A DNA stretch of 39,339 bases. It comes from Paenibacillus tyrphae (GTDB lineage: Bacteria; Bacillota; Bacilli; Paenibacillales; NBRC-103111). Numbering within the stretch: position 1 is the first letter of the stretch; each line of letters opens with the position of its first letter. Positions 23,462-32,962 of the stretch are shown here, in pieces. Made by a program: the position numbers and the translations under genes. The notes beneath the pieces were generated by a model. That model searched no databases. It saw nothing but the letters and a program-made list of their open reading frames with translations, and was not told the origin of the DNA. The stretch covers positions 1 to 39,339 of the forward strand of contig NZ_JNVM01000066.1 in assembly GCF_000722545.1 (NCBI RefSeq), given 5' to 3'.

Positions 23462-25420
23462 ATGAGCAGCCTCCACCGGATCGTCGAAACCGCCACCGAT
23501 CGTTTGATGCAGATGCTGCTGACGCGGCAATCGCAGGACGGGACGTGGCGTTTTTGCTTTGAAAACGGGATCGTGACGGACGCGTATCTAATCCTGTTAT
23601 TAAGATCGTTAAACGTAAAGGACGAGAACCTTATACAGCGTTTAGCAAACCGGATTTTATCGAAGCAGGAAGCGGACGGCGCATGGAAATGGTTTTACGA
23701 CGACGGGGACGGGCATTTGTCGGCGACAGTTGAGGCTTATGCGGCGCTGCGGTATGCCGGGCTGCCCGCTTCCAACGAGGCGATGACGCGGGCGAGACGA
23801 TTTATTTTGTCCAAGGGCGGCCTGCGGAACGTCAGCGGCTTGTTGACCAAGACGATGCTGGCTGTCATCGGCCAGTATCCTTGGCCGAGGCCGTTCCCCT
23901 TTCCGCCTGAATTGCTGCTGCTTCCCCGGTCGTTCCCGCTGAGCTTTTACCGCTTCTCCAGTTACGCGCGCGTGCATTTGGCCCCCATTGCGATATTGGG
24001 CGTCCGGCAGTTCACAGTCAACACGGCGGGGACGACCGACTTGTCCGAGCTGCTGCCGGCCCGCGAGCGCTGGTCGGCGCATGCCGAGGGAAGGGATGTC
24101 GGGGAAGACCGGCGCCTCGCCGGCTGGTGGAACGACATTCAACGCGCTCTGCATAAGCTGCCCTACCTGCCGCAGGAGCTCCGCCGAATGGCGCTCCGGC
24201 AGGCCGAGCGCTATATGCTTGAGCGGATCGAACCGAACGGAACGCTGTACAGCTATGCGTTCAGCACGATTTTGATGGTGTACGCGCTGCTGGCGCTCGG
24301 GTACGACGAACGGCATCCCGTCATCGCAAAAGCGGTACAAGGGCTGATCTCGCTCGCCTGCGAACCTGACGGGCAGCTTCACATCCAAAACTCGCCCTCC
24401 ACCGTCTGGGATACGGCGCTCCTTAGCCATGCGCTGCAGGAAGCGAGGCTGCCGGCCTCGCATCCGGCGATCCGGCGGGCGGACGCCTACCTCCTCTCGC
24501 GCCAGCACACGAAGCTCGGCGATTGGAGCGCCGATGTCGCGAACCCCGTTCCCGGCGGCTGGGGGTTCTCGGACGTCAATACGATCGTGCCGGACGTGGA
24601 CGATACGACCGCCGCGCTGCGGGCGCTGCGCCGAAGTCCGGGGCGGCCCGAGGCCGGGTATGGCGAAGCAAGAAGCCGCGGCCTTCATTGGTTGCTGTCG
24701 CTGCAGAACGACGACGGCGGCTGGCCGGCCTTCGAGCGGAACAAAAATTCCCCGCTGCTCGCCGCCCTTCCCGTTGACGGCGCGGAGGCGGCGGTTGACG
24801 CTTCGTCCGCAGACCTGACCGGACGCGCGCTGGAATATTTGGGCACTTGGGCGGGACTCCGCCAGGAGCAGCCGTTCATCCGGCGTGCCGTCCGGTGGCT
24901 GCTTGACCACCAGGAGCGGAACGGCTCCTGGTACGGCCGTTGGGGCATCTGCTACATTTACGGCACATGGGCCGCCGTAACCGGACTCGCGGCCGCCGGG
25001 GTTCCGCCCGATCAACCGGAGCTGCAGCATGCGGTGCGGTGGCTCGCCGGCATCCAAAACCCGGACGGCGGCTTCGGCGAGTCGTGCCGCAGCGACCGGG
25101 CCAAAATCTACATCCCGCTGGGTGCCAGCACGCCCTCGCAGACCGCCTGGGCGCTCGATGCGCTGATCGCCGTGCATCCGGCGCCGACCGATGCCATCAA
25201 CCGGGCGGCGCGTGCGCTGGCGGACATGCTGGAGGCCGGGGATGCCTCCTGGCCGGCGAAGTATCCGACCGGAGCGGGATTGGCCGGGGCGTTTTACGTG
25301 CGCTATCACAGCTACAACGCGATCTGGCCGCTGCTGGCGCTGGCGCATTATAGGAACAAATACGTCCTGACCGTACGAAAGCCAACGAACAGGAGACTAC
25401 ATTCATGGAAAAAATCCTAA
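23462..25420 (+). CDS. shc: Squalene-hopene/sporulenol cyclase family protein
   Basis: A class II terpene cyclase that protonates and folds a linear isoprenoid (squalene or tetraprenyl-curcumene) into polycyclic products; in Bacillus the product is sporulenol. The 652-residue protein has the acid motif DVDD (D378-D381), QW repeats such as QSQDGTWRF, QEADGAWKWF, QNDDGGWPAF, QERNGSWYG and QNPDGGFGE, and the WGICYIYGTW segment of the active site. Length is normal. The ATG at 23462 is preceded by AAAGGG 8 nt upstream; an ATG at 23456 sits too close to it. The C-terminal codons overlap the next response regulator gene by 16 bp. A TTC-rather than product-specific motif cannot separate hopene from sporulenol activity by eye. 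Confidence 0.92.
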   Translation: MSSLHRIVETATDRLMQMLLTRQSQDGTWRFCFENGIVTDAYLILLLRSLNVKDENLIQRLANRILSKQEADGAWKWFYDDGDGHLSATVEAYAALRYAGLPASNEAMTRARRFILSKGGLRNVSGLLTKTMLAVIGQYPWPRPFPFPPELLLLPRSFPLSFYRFSSYARVHLAPIAILGVRQFTVNTAGTTDLSELLPARERWSAHAEGRDVGEDRRLAGWWNDIQRALHKLPYLPQELRRMALRQAERYMLERIEPNGTLYSYAFSTILMVYALLALGYDERHPVIAKAVQGLISLACEPDGQLHIQNSPSTVWDTALLSHALQEARLPASHPAIRRADAYLLSRQHTKLGDWSADVANPVPGGWGFSDVNTIVPDVDDTTAALRALRRSPGRPEAGYGEARSRGLHWLLSLQNDDGGWPAFERNKNSPLLAALPVDGAEAAVDASSADLTGRALEYLGTWAGLRQEQPFIRRAVRWLLDHQERNGSWYGRWGICYIYGTWAAVTGLAAAGVPPDQPELQHAVRWLAGIQNPDGGFGESCRSDRAKIYIPLGASTPSQTAWALDALIAVHPAPTDAINRAARALADMLEAGDASWPAKYPTGAGLAGAFYVRYHSYNAIWPLLALAHYRNKYVLTVRKPTNRRLHSWKKS

Positions 25421-26094
25421 TCGCAGACGATGAACGGGACATTCTGACGTTCATGGAGGACGCTTTGACGGATGAAGGCTACGCCGTGCTGACCGCTTCG
25501 GGCGGCGAGGAAGTATTCGCGCTTTTGAAGAAACAGCCCGATCTGATCATTCTCGACGTGATGATGCCGGGGCTCGACGGCTGGGAAGTATGCCGCTCCA
25601 TACGCCCGCTGGTGACGTGCCCGATTTTGTTTCTGAGCGCGCGCGGAAGCGAAACGGACCGCATTCAAGGGCTGATGGTCGGCGGGGACGATTATTTGGT
25701 GAAGCCGTTCAGCATCCGGGAATTGAAAGCGCGCGTACAGGCTCATTTGCGCCGGGAGCGCCGCAGCGAGACGCGGGCGAGCCGGTCGATCCTGCACTTC
25801 GGCGAGCTGATGCTGGATTTGGACGCCTATCAGCTTCATTACCGGAACCGGACGATTCCTTTAACCGCCCGGGAGTTCGAGATCGTGCAGCTGCTGATGA
25901 TGCACCCGAATCAGGTGCTGTCGAGGGAACGCATCTACGAGAAGGTCTGGGGCCTTGAAGCCGAAGGCGACTCGGCCACGGTGACCGAGCACATCAAGAA
26001 GATCCGGTCCAAGCTGGCGGAGGCGGACCCGCATACGGAGTATATCGCCACGGTCTGGGGAGTCGGCTATAAAATGGGAGCCGGCGCATCATGA
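25405..26094 (+). CDS. OmpR/PhoB-type response regulator
   Basis: A 229-residue two-domain regulator. The receiver domain has the acidic pocket ADDERD, phospho-acceptor D51 in IILDVMMPGLDG, LSARGS and VKPFSIRELKARV. A winged-helix domain follows, ending YIATVWGVGYKMG. AGGAGA lies 8 nt before the ATG, inside the end of the cyclase gene, so translation may be linked to it. The stop overlaps the kinase start by ATGA. The sequence type is like VanR/YclJ-group regulators; the target genes are not evident. Confidence 0.94.
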   Translation: MEKILIADDERDILTFMEDALTDEGYAVLTASGGEEVFALLKKQPDLIILDVMMPGLDGWEVCRSIRPLVTCPILFLSARGSETDRIQGLMVGGDDYLVKPFSIRELKARVQAHLRRERRSETRASRSILHFGELMLDLDAYQLHYRNRTIPLTAREFEIVQLLMMHPNQVLSRERIYEKVWGLEAEGDSATVTEHIKKIRSKLAEADPHTEYIATVWGVGYKMGAGAS

Positions 26095-27533
26095 ACAAGC
26101 TGACGTTCCGCAGCCAATTCGGCGTCGCTTTTCTACTCGTTCTGCTTCTGAGCTTCGCCTGCTCCATCGCCGTCTGGGGCGCAAGCACTTATTATATTTT
26201 CACGAACAAAAAGGCCGTACGCCCGGCAAACTATTACGAAAAGCAAATTCCCGAAATTACCAAATACGCCCTCGGGCAAAAGGAAGCGCTCTTGACACCC
26301 GCCTCCAGAACCGCTCTGGAGGAGCACACTCCTGCGGCCGGCATCCAATATCAGGTCCTTGATGCCCAGGGCAAACTTCTGTACGGCACGATGGATAAAA
26401 GCTACATTTCTTCCAAAGAAGAGTTGTTGTCGAAGATGAACACGAACGAGCGTGTTAACGGGAAGATCGTGCTGTACTATCCCGTATCGGATGCCCAAGG
26501 CGGTCTCGCCGGCGCGTTCGTGCTCCGCTACGATTTAAGTTTGGTCACGAGCAACGCGGACCAGCCTATGGCTACGTTTTTACTCATTGTTACCAATTTG
26601 GCCGCTCCGTTCGTCTTCATTATGCTGTTCACGTTTCTGTTCGCACGAAGGCTAGGAACCCGGCTGAAGCCTCCGGTCAGCCGATTGACCGACGGAGCCC
26701 GCCGAATTCAGCAGGGCAATCTGGATTTTACGTTAGCGGATGTCGGCGGCTCCAAGGAATTGGCCGAATTGGCCTCCGCTTTCGAGGAGATGCGGCGCGC
26801 GCTGCACGATTCGCTCACGGCCCAATGGAAGATGGAGCAGCAGCGCCGTGACATGGTGGCTGCGATCACGCATGACCTGCGCACGCCGCTGACGATCATT
26901 CAGGGGCACGTGGACAATCTGCTGGAAGGAGCGGCCCAACGCCCGGACCGACTCCCCCGCTATTTGCGGACGATCCAGGGAAATACGGAGCGGGCAGCCC
27001 GCCTGCTGGACGAGCTGACGACGATATCGGATATCGAACACCCGGATTTCACGTTGTCTCCCGTCGCCTTCGAGCCCCTTCCGTTCTTCGAGCGTAAGCG
27101 CGATGACTACAAGCTGCTGTGCGAGAGCAAGCAAGTTACCTTGCACCTGGACACCGACGGCTTGCCGCCCGATCAACCGCTGCGAATCGATTTCCTCCGG
27201 CTGGAGCAAATCATGGACAACCTGATGGCCAACAGTATCCGTTTTACCCCGGAGGGCGGCGAAATCCGTTGGCGGATCGGCTATCGGGACGGGCGGCTGC
27301 ACTTCGAGGTGAAGGATACGGGACGGGGCTTTAGCGTGAACGACCTCGCGCATCTGTTCGAGCAATTTTACCAGGGGGACCCGTCCCGTTCCGAAGAAAA
27401 AGGCCACGCAGGACTCGGGCTGTACATTGTGAAGAAGCTGGCGGAGAAGCATGACGGTCATGTCGCCGCGTCCAACCGACCGGAAGGCGGCGCAAGGATT
27501 TGTGTCACGCTAAAAGAGATGGCCTCCGCCTAA
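26091..27533 (+). CDS. Sensor histidine kinase, two membrane segments
   Basis: Partner of the regulator at 25405. The 480-residue protein has a first membrane segment (about 11-31), an external sensor region (about 35-160), a second membrane segment (about 163-184) and a HAMP domain (about 185-240). HisKA has AAITHDLRTPLTIIQG with H261. The HATPase domain has an N box in IMDNLMANSIRFT, the G1 box DTGRGFS and the G2 box GHAGLGLYIVKK. The ATGA overlap with the regulator shows the pair is one unit. A bidirectional terminator follows. Confidence 0.93.
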   Translation: MNKLTFRSQFGVAFLLVLLLSFACSIAVWGASTYYIFTNKKAVRPANYYEKQIPEITKYALGQKEALLTPASRTALEEHTPAAGIQYQVLDAQGKLLYGTMDKSYISSKEELLSKMNTNERVNGKIVLYYPVSDAQGGLAGAFVLRYDLSLVTSNADQPMATFLLIVTNLAAPFVFIMLFTFLFARRLGTRLKPPVSRLTDGARRIQQGNLDFTLADVGGSKELAELASAFEEMRRALHDSLTAQWKMEQQRRDMVAAITHDLRTPLTIIQGHVDNLLEGAAQRPDRLPRYLRTIQGNTERAARLLDELTTISDIEHPDFTLSPVAFEPLPFFERKRDDYKLLCESKQVTLHLDTDGLPPDQPLRIDFLRLEQIMDNLMANSIRFTPEGGEIRWRIGYRDGRLHFEVKDTGRGFSVNDLAHLFEQFYQGDPSRSEEKGHAGLGLYIVKKLAEKHDGHVAASNRPEGGARICVTLKEMASA

Positions 27534-27554
27534 TCTAGCGGGGCCATCTCTTTT
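27512..27554. terminator. Bidirectional terminator between the kinase and DUF418 genes
   Basis: A perfect 13-bp stem AAAAGAGATGGCC / GGCCATCTCTTTT, with an inner CCGC/GCGG pairing. It overlaps the kinase stop and lies beside the stop of the convergent gene. T residues follow on both strands. Confidence 0.88.
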
Positions 27555-27556
27555 CG

Positions 27557-28756
27557 TTATCCTGCGGATTTCGCCTTGGAAGCGGAAGGATTGTTCCAAT
27601 ACGTGAATCCTCTCCAGAGCCATTCGAGCGGTCCGATCGAAAACCGCTTGAACCATAAGCGGCTCCACACCATCTGCGCCCCAAACACGGCCAATGCCAG
27701 CAGCAAGCCTACCGCAGGCCCGACCTTCCCGTACCAGCCCAGCCCATACCCGTAAAACAGCAGCGTGCAAACGACCGACTGTAGAATATAGTTGGTAAAC
27801 GCCATCCGACCGACCGGAGCAAAGAGCGACAACGGGCTATGCTGCGGAGACCGCTTAAACCATAAAGCGACCAAAGCGATGTAACCCAAACCGAGCAGCG
27901 GCGAGCCCAGCAGCACCCCAAGCAAGGTAAACACGTTTTTCGCCCCGGCGAAGGCGGCTTGATCGGGCAGCAGGACAGCCGCGATATTCGTGATCAGCCC
28001 GAAGCTGCCCGCCCACCAGCACAGCTTTCGCAACAATCCGGCATGAGCCGAAATGTCGTGAAACACACGGCGTTTGGCAAAATAAGCACCGAGCAGGAAC
28101 AGACCGAGAATCTGCGGATAAAACGTAATCATGTTAAAGAAGCTCATGATCCAGTCTCCGAACCGCTGCTTGCCGATTTCGGCAAACGTGCCGCTGCCGT
28201 ATACCAGTTGATCGTGTGCAATCATTTTTTGTGCGCGTGCGATCATTTCCGGCGAGAGCTTGGGGGTGGCCGGCGCTCCCGTTGCAACCAAGACAGTCGG
28301 AAGCAGCAGCAGAAGGCCGATGGCCCAAATGAGCAGCGTCCTTGGCCGGCGTTTATGGAACAACAGCAAAATAAATCCGAGCAGCGCGTAATGCACCAAA
28401 ATGTCCCCGAACCAGATCAGGATTCCGTGGATCAGCCCGAAGACAAGAAGCGCCAGCAGCCTTCTGGCGTACAGCCGCCCGAACCGGTTCCCTTTCTGCT
28501 CCGCCCGTTCCTTAAACAGCATCATCCCGTACCCGAACAGGAAGGAAAACATGGCCATAAATTTTCCGTCGACAAAAATTCTTTCCAGCATCTTCACCGC
28601 TTGGTCCCAGACCCCGGGCCACTGCTCGATCTGCATTTGAATCGCCTGCAGCGAGCTGCTGTAAAAGGTCATATTGACCAACAGGATGCCGAGAATGGCG
28701 ATCCCCCGGACGATATCGAGAAGAACGATTCGTTCGTTGGCTGAAGTTGGTTTCAT
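27557..28756 (-). CDS. DUF418 family (YeiB-like) integral membrane protein
   Basis: A 399-residue polytopic protein with about nine or ten membrane helices. The N-terminal ERIVLLDIVRGIAILGILLVN is the acyltransferase-3-like start seen in YeiB/DUF418 proteins. The C-terminal DUF418 part contains SLFAPVGRMAFTNYILQS and GPLEWLWRGFTYW, the family's most conserved end. Function in the family is unknown; a role in moving or modifying an envelope compound is often guessed. The ATG at 28756 has AAAGGAG 8 nt upstream; the longer reading to 28861 has no such site. Confidence 0.88.
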   Translation of the reverse strand: MKPTSANERIVLLDIVRGIAILGILLVNMTFYSSSLQAIQMQIEQWPGVWDQAVKMLERIFVDGKFMAMFSFLFGYGMMLFKERAEQKGNRFGRLYARRLLALLVFGLIHGILIWFGDILVHYALLGFILLLFHKRRPRTLLIWAIGLLLLLPTVLVATGAPATPKLSPEMIARAQKMIAHDQLVYGSGTFAEIGKQRFGDWIMSFFNMITFYPQILGLFLLGAYFAKRRVFHDISAHAGLLRKLCWWAGSFGLITNIAAVLLPDQAAFAGAKNVFTLLGVLLGSPLLGLGYIALVALWFKRSPQHSPLSLFAPVGRMAFTNYILQSVVCTLLFYGYGLGWYGKVGPAVGLLLALAVFGAQMVWSRLWFKRFSIGPLEWLWRGFTYWNNPSASKAKSAG

Positions 28757-28862
28757 GATAAGGCTCCTTTCGTCAATCCGATCTTTCAGCCGGATGACCG
28801 GCTTGCTCTTATCATAGCGGCCAATTCTAAGAAATTTATAAAGCCGGACGAAAGGAGCCATG

Positions 28863-28900
28863 CAAAAACCCCGGAATCGCCATAGCGACCCGGGGTTTCG
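28863..28900 (-). terminator. Rho-independent terminator after the stalk-domain gene
   Basis: On the minus strand AAACCCCGG pairs with CCGGGGTTTTT; a T run ends the stem. It lies just past the stop at 28911. Confidence 0.88.
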
Positions 28901-28910
28901 GGAACAAGCC

Positions 28911-29588
28911 TTATTTATAGTACGACGTCGTTAACGGAACGACATAGCCGGCATCCGATTTCATCTTTTCGAAGTAGATGAACAGCTCTTTTACCCCGCT
29001 GATATCGACTTCGATCGTTTTCATGCCGTCTTTTACGGCAACCGATTCTTCTTTCAGCAGCGCTTTGGTTTGGCTGTCCTCGATCTTGATCTTCGGGATA
29101 TCCGCGCCGACCGCGCCGATCTGCAAATACAGCTTTTGGTACTTTTTATCCGGGAATAGCATGAACGAGCCCGAACGAACGGCATCCCGCACATTGTACA
29201 GGACTTCCTGATAATCTTTGTTCGCATAGGTCGTCTGCTTTTTATCCTTGGAGTAGTCCGCATCGGAAAACCTCTGCGTTTTGATCGCCACGCCCTCGGC
29301 TTTTTCACCAAGCAGGACGGTGCTTGTCTCCTTGTCGTAGTCGACGGCTACGTTCAAAGCGCCGGCTACGGCCCGTACCGGCAAGTACGTGTTGCCTTCG
29401 TAGGTAATCGGCAGGATGGCATTGCCCTGCTCGTCGTTCAGCTGTACCGGCTGTCCGTTGACCTTGACTTTCAAATCGCCGTTCAGGTAGGCTTTGATTT
29501 CTTGAAGGTTCGCTCCAGCGTACACGCCTGCGCTTGCCGTAAGCAGCAGGGAAAGGCCGATCATCGATGCTGCGATCTTCTTGTTCAT
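28911..29588 (-). CDS. Secreted stalk-domain (copper amine oxidase N-terminal-like) protein
   Basis: A 225-residue exported protein. The signal peptide (about residues 1-24) has a likely cut near VYAGA. It is followed by a short stalk/copper amine oxidase N1 domain (about 35-95) with VKVNGQPVQL and TYLPVRAVAGALNVAVDYD. The remaining ~130 residues form a beta-rich C-terminal domain (IEVDISGVKELFIYFE) of the NPCBM-like sort, possibly carbohydrate-binding; that part is inference. GGAGGGAG precedes the ATG. It lies downstream of the large kinase on the same strand but has a candidate promoter of its own. Confidence 0.85.
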   Translation of the reverse strand: MNKKIAASMIGLSLLLTASAGVYAGANLQEIKAYLNGDLKVKVNGQPVQLNDEQGNAILPITYEGNTYLPVRAVAGALNVAVDYDKETSTVLLGEKAEGVAIKTQRFSDADYSKDKKQTTYANKDYQEVLYNVRDAVRSGSFMLFPDKKYQKLYLQIGAVGADIPKIKIEDSQTKALLKEESVAVKDGMKTIEVDISGVKELFIYFEKMKSDAGYVVPLTTSYYK

Positions 29589-29719
29589 TTGAATTATTCT
29601 CCCTCCAGGTTATCAAAGGCAAGACCGGTCTTCCGAAGCAGAGCTGTGATGTCATGTTCTATCAAAATACCGACTTGACCTACTATTTTCCAGCATCTAT
29701 TTTCCCAGAAAATTTGTCT

Positions 29720-29749
29720 ATTTTAGGGCTTTTGCCGCTTTTTTGTAAA
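29720..29749 (-). promoter_or_regulatory. Candidate sigma-A promoter for the stalk-domain gene
   Basis: On the minus strand TTTACA (29749-29744), 18-bp spacer, TAAAAT (29725-29720), about 130 nt upstream of the ATG. Confidence 0.5.
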
Positions 29750-29758
29750 ATATCGGAT

Positions 29759-32700
29759 TCACGCTTCTTCGCGCCTGGTCCCGTCCTGTTCGTCCCGGAC
29801 CGGGATCGCGAACGATACCGTCATGCCTTCGCCGGGCTTGCTATGGATAGATAAGCCTCTCCCATATCGCTGCTTCAGCCGTCGATTCGTATTGGATAGC
29901 CCGATTCCGCCTTGGCTTTTCGTCGTCAGATTCAGCAGCTGGTCAGCTCGTTCTTGTTCCATCCCAATGCCGTTATCCTTGACTTCAATAAGTACGGAGC
30001 CCTCGCGGCGGACAATCCGGATCATTACCGTACCGCCCTTCCCTTGGCGAAGGAGGCCGTGCTTGAGCGCATTTTCGACAAGGGGCTGGATCGTCAGCGG
30101 AGGAAGCATCAAATCCATATCGGGCTCCACCTCCCACACGACGGATAATCTGTCGCCAAACCGTTCCTGCTCGATATACAGGAAGGCTTTAACAAGCTCC
30201 AGCTCATGGGAAAGCTCCACCAGTCTGCCCGAATTCAAAAAATCGAAGCTGATCCGCAAATACGACGCAAAGGCGTCGGTTAAATCGCGCATTTTATCCG
30301 GATCGATGTCGCTCAGCACGATAATCGCGTTCAGCGTGTTGAACAGAAAATGAGGATGGATCTGCGCCTGCAAATAAGCGGCTTCCATGCGCAGCCGTTC
30401 GTTGACGGATTGCTTCAGCGTCGTTAACGACCAGATGCGGTACTTCAGCTCGAGCGCATCGACCGGCTTGGTTACGTAATCGTTGGCCCCGGACAAAAAT
30501 CCGGTGTAAATGTCCGCAGGCTGGCTTCGGGCGGTCAGCAGCAGCACCGGCAGCTCCGAAATGGAATAATGAGCCCTCACCCGCCGTGTCAGCTCGTAAC
30601 CGGACATATGCGGCATCATGACGTCGGCAATCAGCAAGTCCCAAGACTCCGTGTCGAGCAATTCCAACGCTTCCCGGCCCGACGAAACGGTCCTGACATG
30701 GTACGGCTCCGTAGAGAGGATGCCGACGAGTACCTTCAGGTTGACCGGATCGTCATCGACCGCGAGAATGTTCATTTTGTCCCCGGCAAAGGAAGGCGCT
30801 GCGGACGTCAAGTCGGGCCACACGCCGCTTAGGTCCCCGGATAGACTCACCGCTTTCTCCTCTTCAGCATTGTGCGATGCCGGAGTGTGCTCCAGCGGAA
30901 CGCCCGACAGGACGGCCAGCGGAAGCGCAAAGCCGAATACGGAACCCCGCCCCGGTTCGGAGCGAACCGTCAGCTCGCCGCCGTGCAATTCCACCAGCTG
31001 CTTGCAGATGCTTAAGCCAAGGCCGATTCCCCCGCTGCCGCTTCGTCCGTGAGGCCCTTGCTCATACGGCAAAAAGATGCGCGCCTGCGTCTCTTCATCC
31101 ATGCCGATACCGCTGTCGGAGACCTGAACGACCACCAGCTCGCCACGGGTTTCGGCGGAAATGACCACCGTTCCTTCGTCCGTGTATTTCAGGGCGTTAT
31201 GTACCAGGTTGAACAAAATTTGCACAAGTCTTTTTTCATCCGCCCATACCGGCGGCACCGTATCCGCAATCTCCATCTTTAGCTGAACGGGTTTGGAGTC
31301 GGTGATAAACCGCAGCATCCCGGCGACGCCGGAGGCGACGGCTTGAATGCGCAGCGGCTCCTTCTGCAGCACGATGCGCTTGTCCTGGAGCTGCGCCACG
31401 TCGAGCAGGTCGTCGAGCAGTTGCGACATCCGGCGGCTGATCGTGATCAGCAACTCCATGTTCTCGAAGCTGGCGCGGTCCATGGCATGCTTCTCTTTGG
31501 CCGCAACGGTCCGGGCAATATTCAAAATGCCGTGCAGCGGCGTTCTCAGCTCATGCGACGTATTCGCAAGGAACTGGTCCTTCAGCTTGTCGGACGCTCG
31601 CAGCTGCTCGTTCAGCTTGGCGTTCTCCTCGGCGTTGCGGAAAAACCGCTTGAACCAGTAGGCCGAGAAGCAAATAATGGCTGCGATAATGTCGATCGGA
31701 TAGTAGACGCTCACCACTGCGGTATATCCCCAGGCGATGCTGGATCCGATGCTCATCGCGGCAAACAGCAGGAACAAGGCGTCTTGATCGTTTCTGGCCA
31801 CTTTGCGGCCGAGCAGAACCAAGAACCAGACTACGGGAGCGAAATAAAGCAAAGAAAACACTTTTACGTATATCGAATCGTAAATAAGCGGCGGGGAGGC
31901 GGCAAGCAGAAACGCCGAGTAACTTCCCAGCACGGCGCCATAACCGCGAAACCATCGGGTAGCGGAGGCAGCACCGTCAAAGTTTCTGGCCAGAAGCAGC
32001 ATGAAGAAAGGCAGCCACAAGTAGGAAAGCAGCTTGATTTTCAAGCCCCAGACGAAATTAAGCGGCAGCCACAGCATAAGCAGGTTATCGTTATCGGAAA
32101 CGACCGAAATGCCCGCGTCCGCAAGCAGCAGGAAAAAGATAAGGAGCACCTTATGGCGCGGGTTGAACAAATACAGAATGATGGCGTACAAGCCGTGCAG
32201 CAGCAGCACGATGAAGGTAACGAGCTGGAACCCGATGGAATACCAGCGTTCATAGTCAATGGCCGCCTGCGAGCCGAAACGAATAGGCTTTAAAATACCT
32301 CCGTTCACCGGGCTTTCATAATTGGCTGCACGTACAAGCAGTTCGATTTCTTTCACATCGCCCTGCTCATATGTTGCGGTGTAGGAGACTTTTCTCGGTT
32401 CGTATGCCCCGGCGTTCTCCGCAGGCCGGCCAATTTCGGCTGCCTTTCGGCCGTTAATTTCGATAACGGACGAGGCCATAATCTCCTGAATCCAGAAGCC
32501 GTATGGCTGGCTTAACGGCTGATCGACCAGAATGCGAAGCCGGTACGTCCCGTAGCCGAACGACGATTTCGAGCCTTCCGGCATGCCTTTGCCCCAGTCC
32601 CCAGGAACTTGGACAACATTCGGATGGCCGGCAGACGGACTCCTTAGGTCTTCATGGGAAAGGAAGGCGCCTGGGTAAAATTCCCACTCGCCATCCAGCA

Positions 32701-32899
32701 TAAGGGTGCGGGAATGCTCCAGATTCCAGCCCCGCAGATCCAGCACGCCTTGAACCGCACGGGGATGCTCCGGAGAGCCATAGGCCAGAAACCAAAACCA
32801 GCGAAGGCCAAAGAGAACGGAGATGAACAATAAAATAACGGCACTCACTTTGAGGGCGTTTTTGTTGGATGTCTGCGTCATAGGTGTAAATTTCGACAA
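29759..32899 (-). CDS. Hybrid sensor kinase with 7TM sensor, HisKA, receiver and LytS-type kinase modules
   Basis: A 1046-residue membrane sensor. The order is: first membrane segment (about 16-38), external galactose-binding-like domain (about 50-210, LDGEWEFYPGAF, VPGDWG), seven membrane helices (about 222-417, 7TMR-DISM type), HisKA with NTSHELRTPLHGI (H449), HATPase (DSGIGM, GIGLGLSI), receiver domain (AVDDD, D759 in LLIADVMMPHMSGYE), and then a second kinase module with QIHPHFLFN (H850) and its own ATPase (DNGIGM, GGIGLSNTNRRL). A TTG start at 32899 is used, with AAAGGAA 10 nt upstream; the next ATG, 18 nt inside, lacks a site. The two kinase types suggest internal phosphorelay. No cognate regulator lies beside it. 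Confidence 0.93.
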   Translation of the reverse strand: MSKFTPMTQTSNKNALKVSAVILLFISVLFGLRWFWFLAYGSPEHPRAVQGVLDLRGWNLEHSRTLMLDGEWEFYPGAFLSHEDLRSPSAGHPNVVQVPGDWGKGMPEGSKSSFGYGTYRLRILVDQPLSQPYGFWIQEIMASSVIEINGRKAAEIGRPAENAGAYEPRKVSYTATYEQGDVKEIELLVRAANYESPVNGGILKPIRFGSQAAIDYERWYSIGFQLVTFIVLLLHGLYAIILYLFNPRHKVLLIFFLLLADAGISVVSDNDNLLMLWLPLNFVWGLKIKLLSYLWLPFFMLLLARNFDGAASATRWFRGYGAVLGSYSAFLLAASPPLIYDSIYVKVFSLLYFAPVVWFLVLLGRKVARNDQDALFLLFAAMSIGSSIAWGYTAVVSVYYPIDIIAAIICFSAYWFKRFFRNAEENAKLNEQLRASDKLKDQFLANTSHELRTPLHGILNIARTVAAKEKHAMDRASFENMELLITISRRMSQLLDDLLDVAQLQDKRIVLQKEPLRIQAVASGVAGMLRFITDSKPVQLKMEIADTVPPVWADEKRLVQILFNLVHNALKYTDEGTVVISAETRGELVVVQVSDSGIGMDEETQARIFLPYEQGPHGRSGSGGIGLGLSICKQLVELHGGELTVRSEPGRGSVFGFALPLAVLSGVPLEHTPASHNAEEEKAVSLSGDLSGVWPDLTSAAPSFAGDKMNILAVDDDPVNLKVLVGILSTEPYHVRTVSSGREALELLDTESWDLLIADVMMPHMSGYELTRRVRAHYSISELPVLLLTARSQPADIYTGFLSGANDYVTKPVDALELKYRIWSLTTLKQSVNERLRMEAAYLQAQIHPHFLFNTLNAIIVLSDIDPDKMRDLTDAFASYLRISFDFLNSGRLVELSHELELVKAFLYIEQERFGDRLSVVWEVEPDMDLMLPPLTIQPLVENALKHGLLRQGKGGTVMIRIVRREGSVLIEVKDNGIGMEQERADQLLNLTTKSQGGIGLSNTNRRLKQRYGRGLSIHSKPGEGMTVSFAIPVRDEQDGTRREEA

Positions 32900-32962
32900 G
32901 CGTTCCTGCTTTCCTTTTGCCCCGTCGAATTAAAATGCTTCGATGTCGCCGGGGCCTAAGCA

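Noticed and set aside
23657..25348. 563-codon minus-strand frame over the cyclase gene
   Set aside because: Arises from high GC in the third codon position of the cyclase; Arg/Pro-rich and without motifs.
31343..32293. 316-codon plus-strand frame inside the hybrid kinase gene
   Set aside because: Antisense shadow; His/Gln/Arg-rich composition and no supporting start site.
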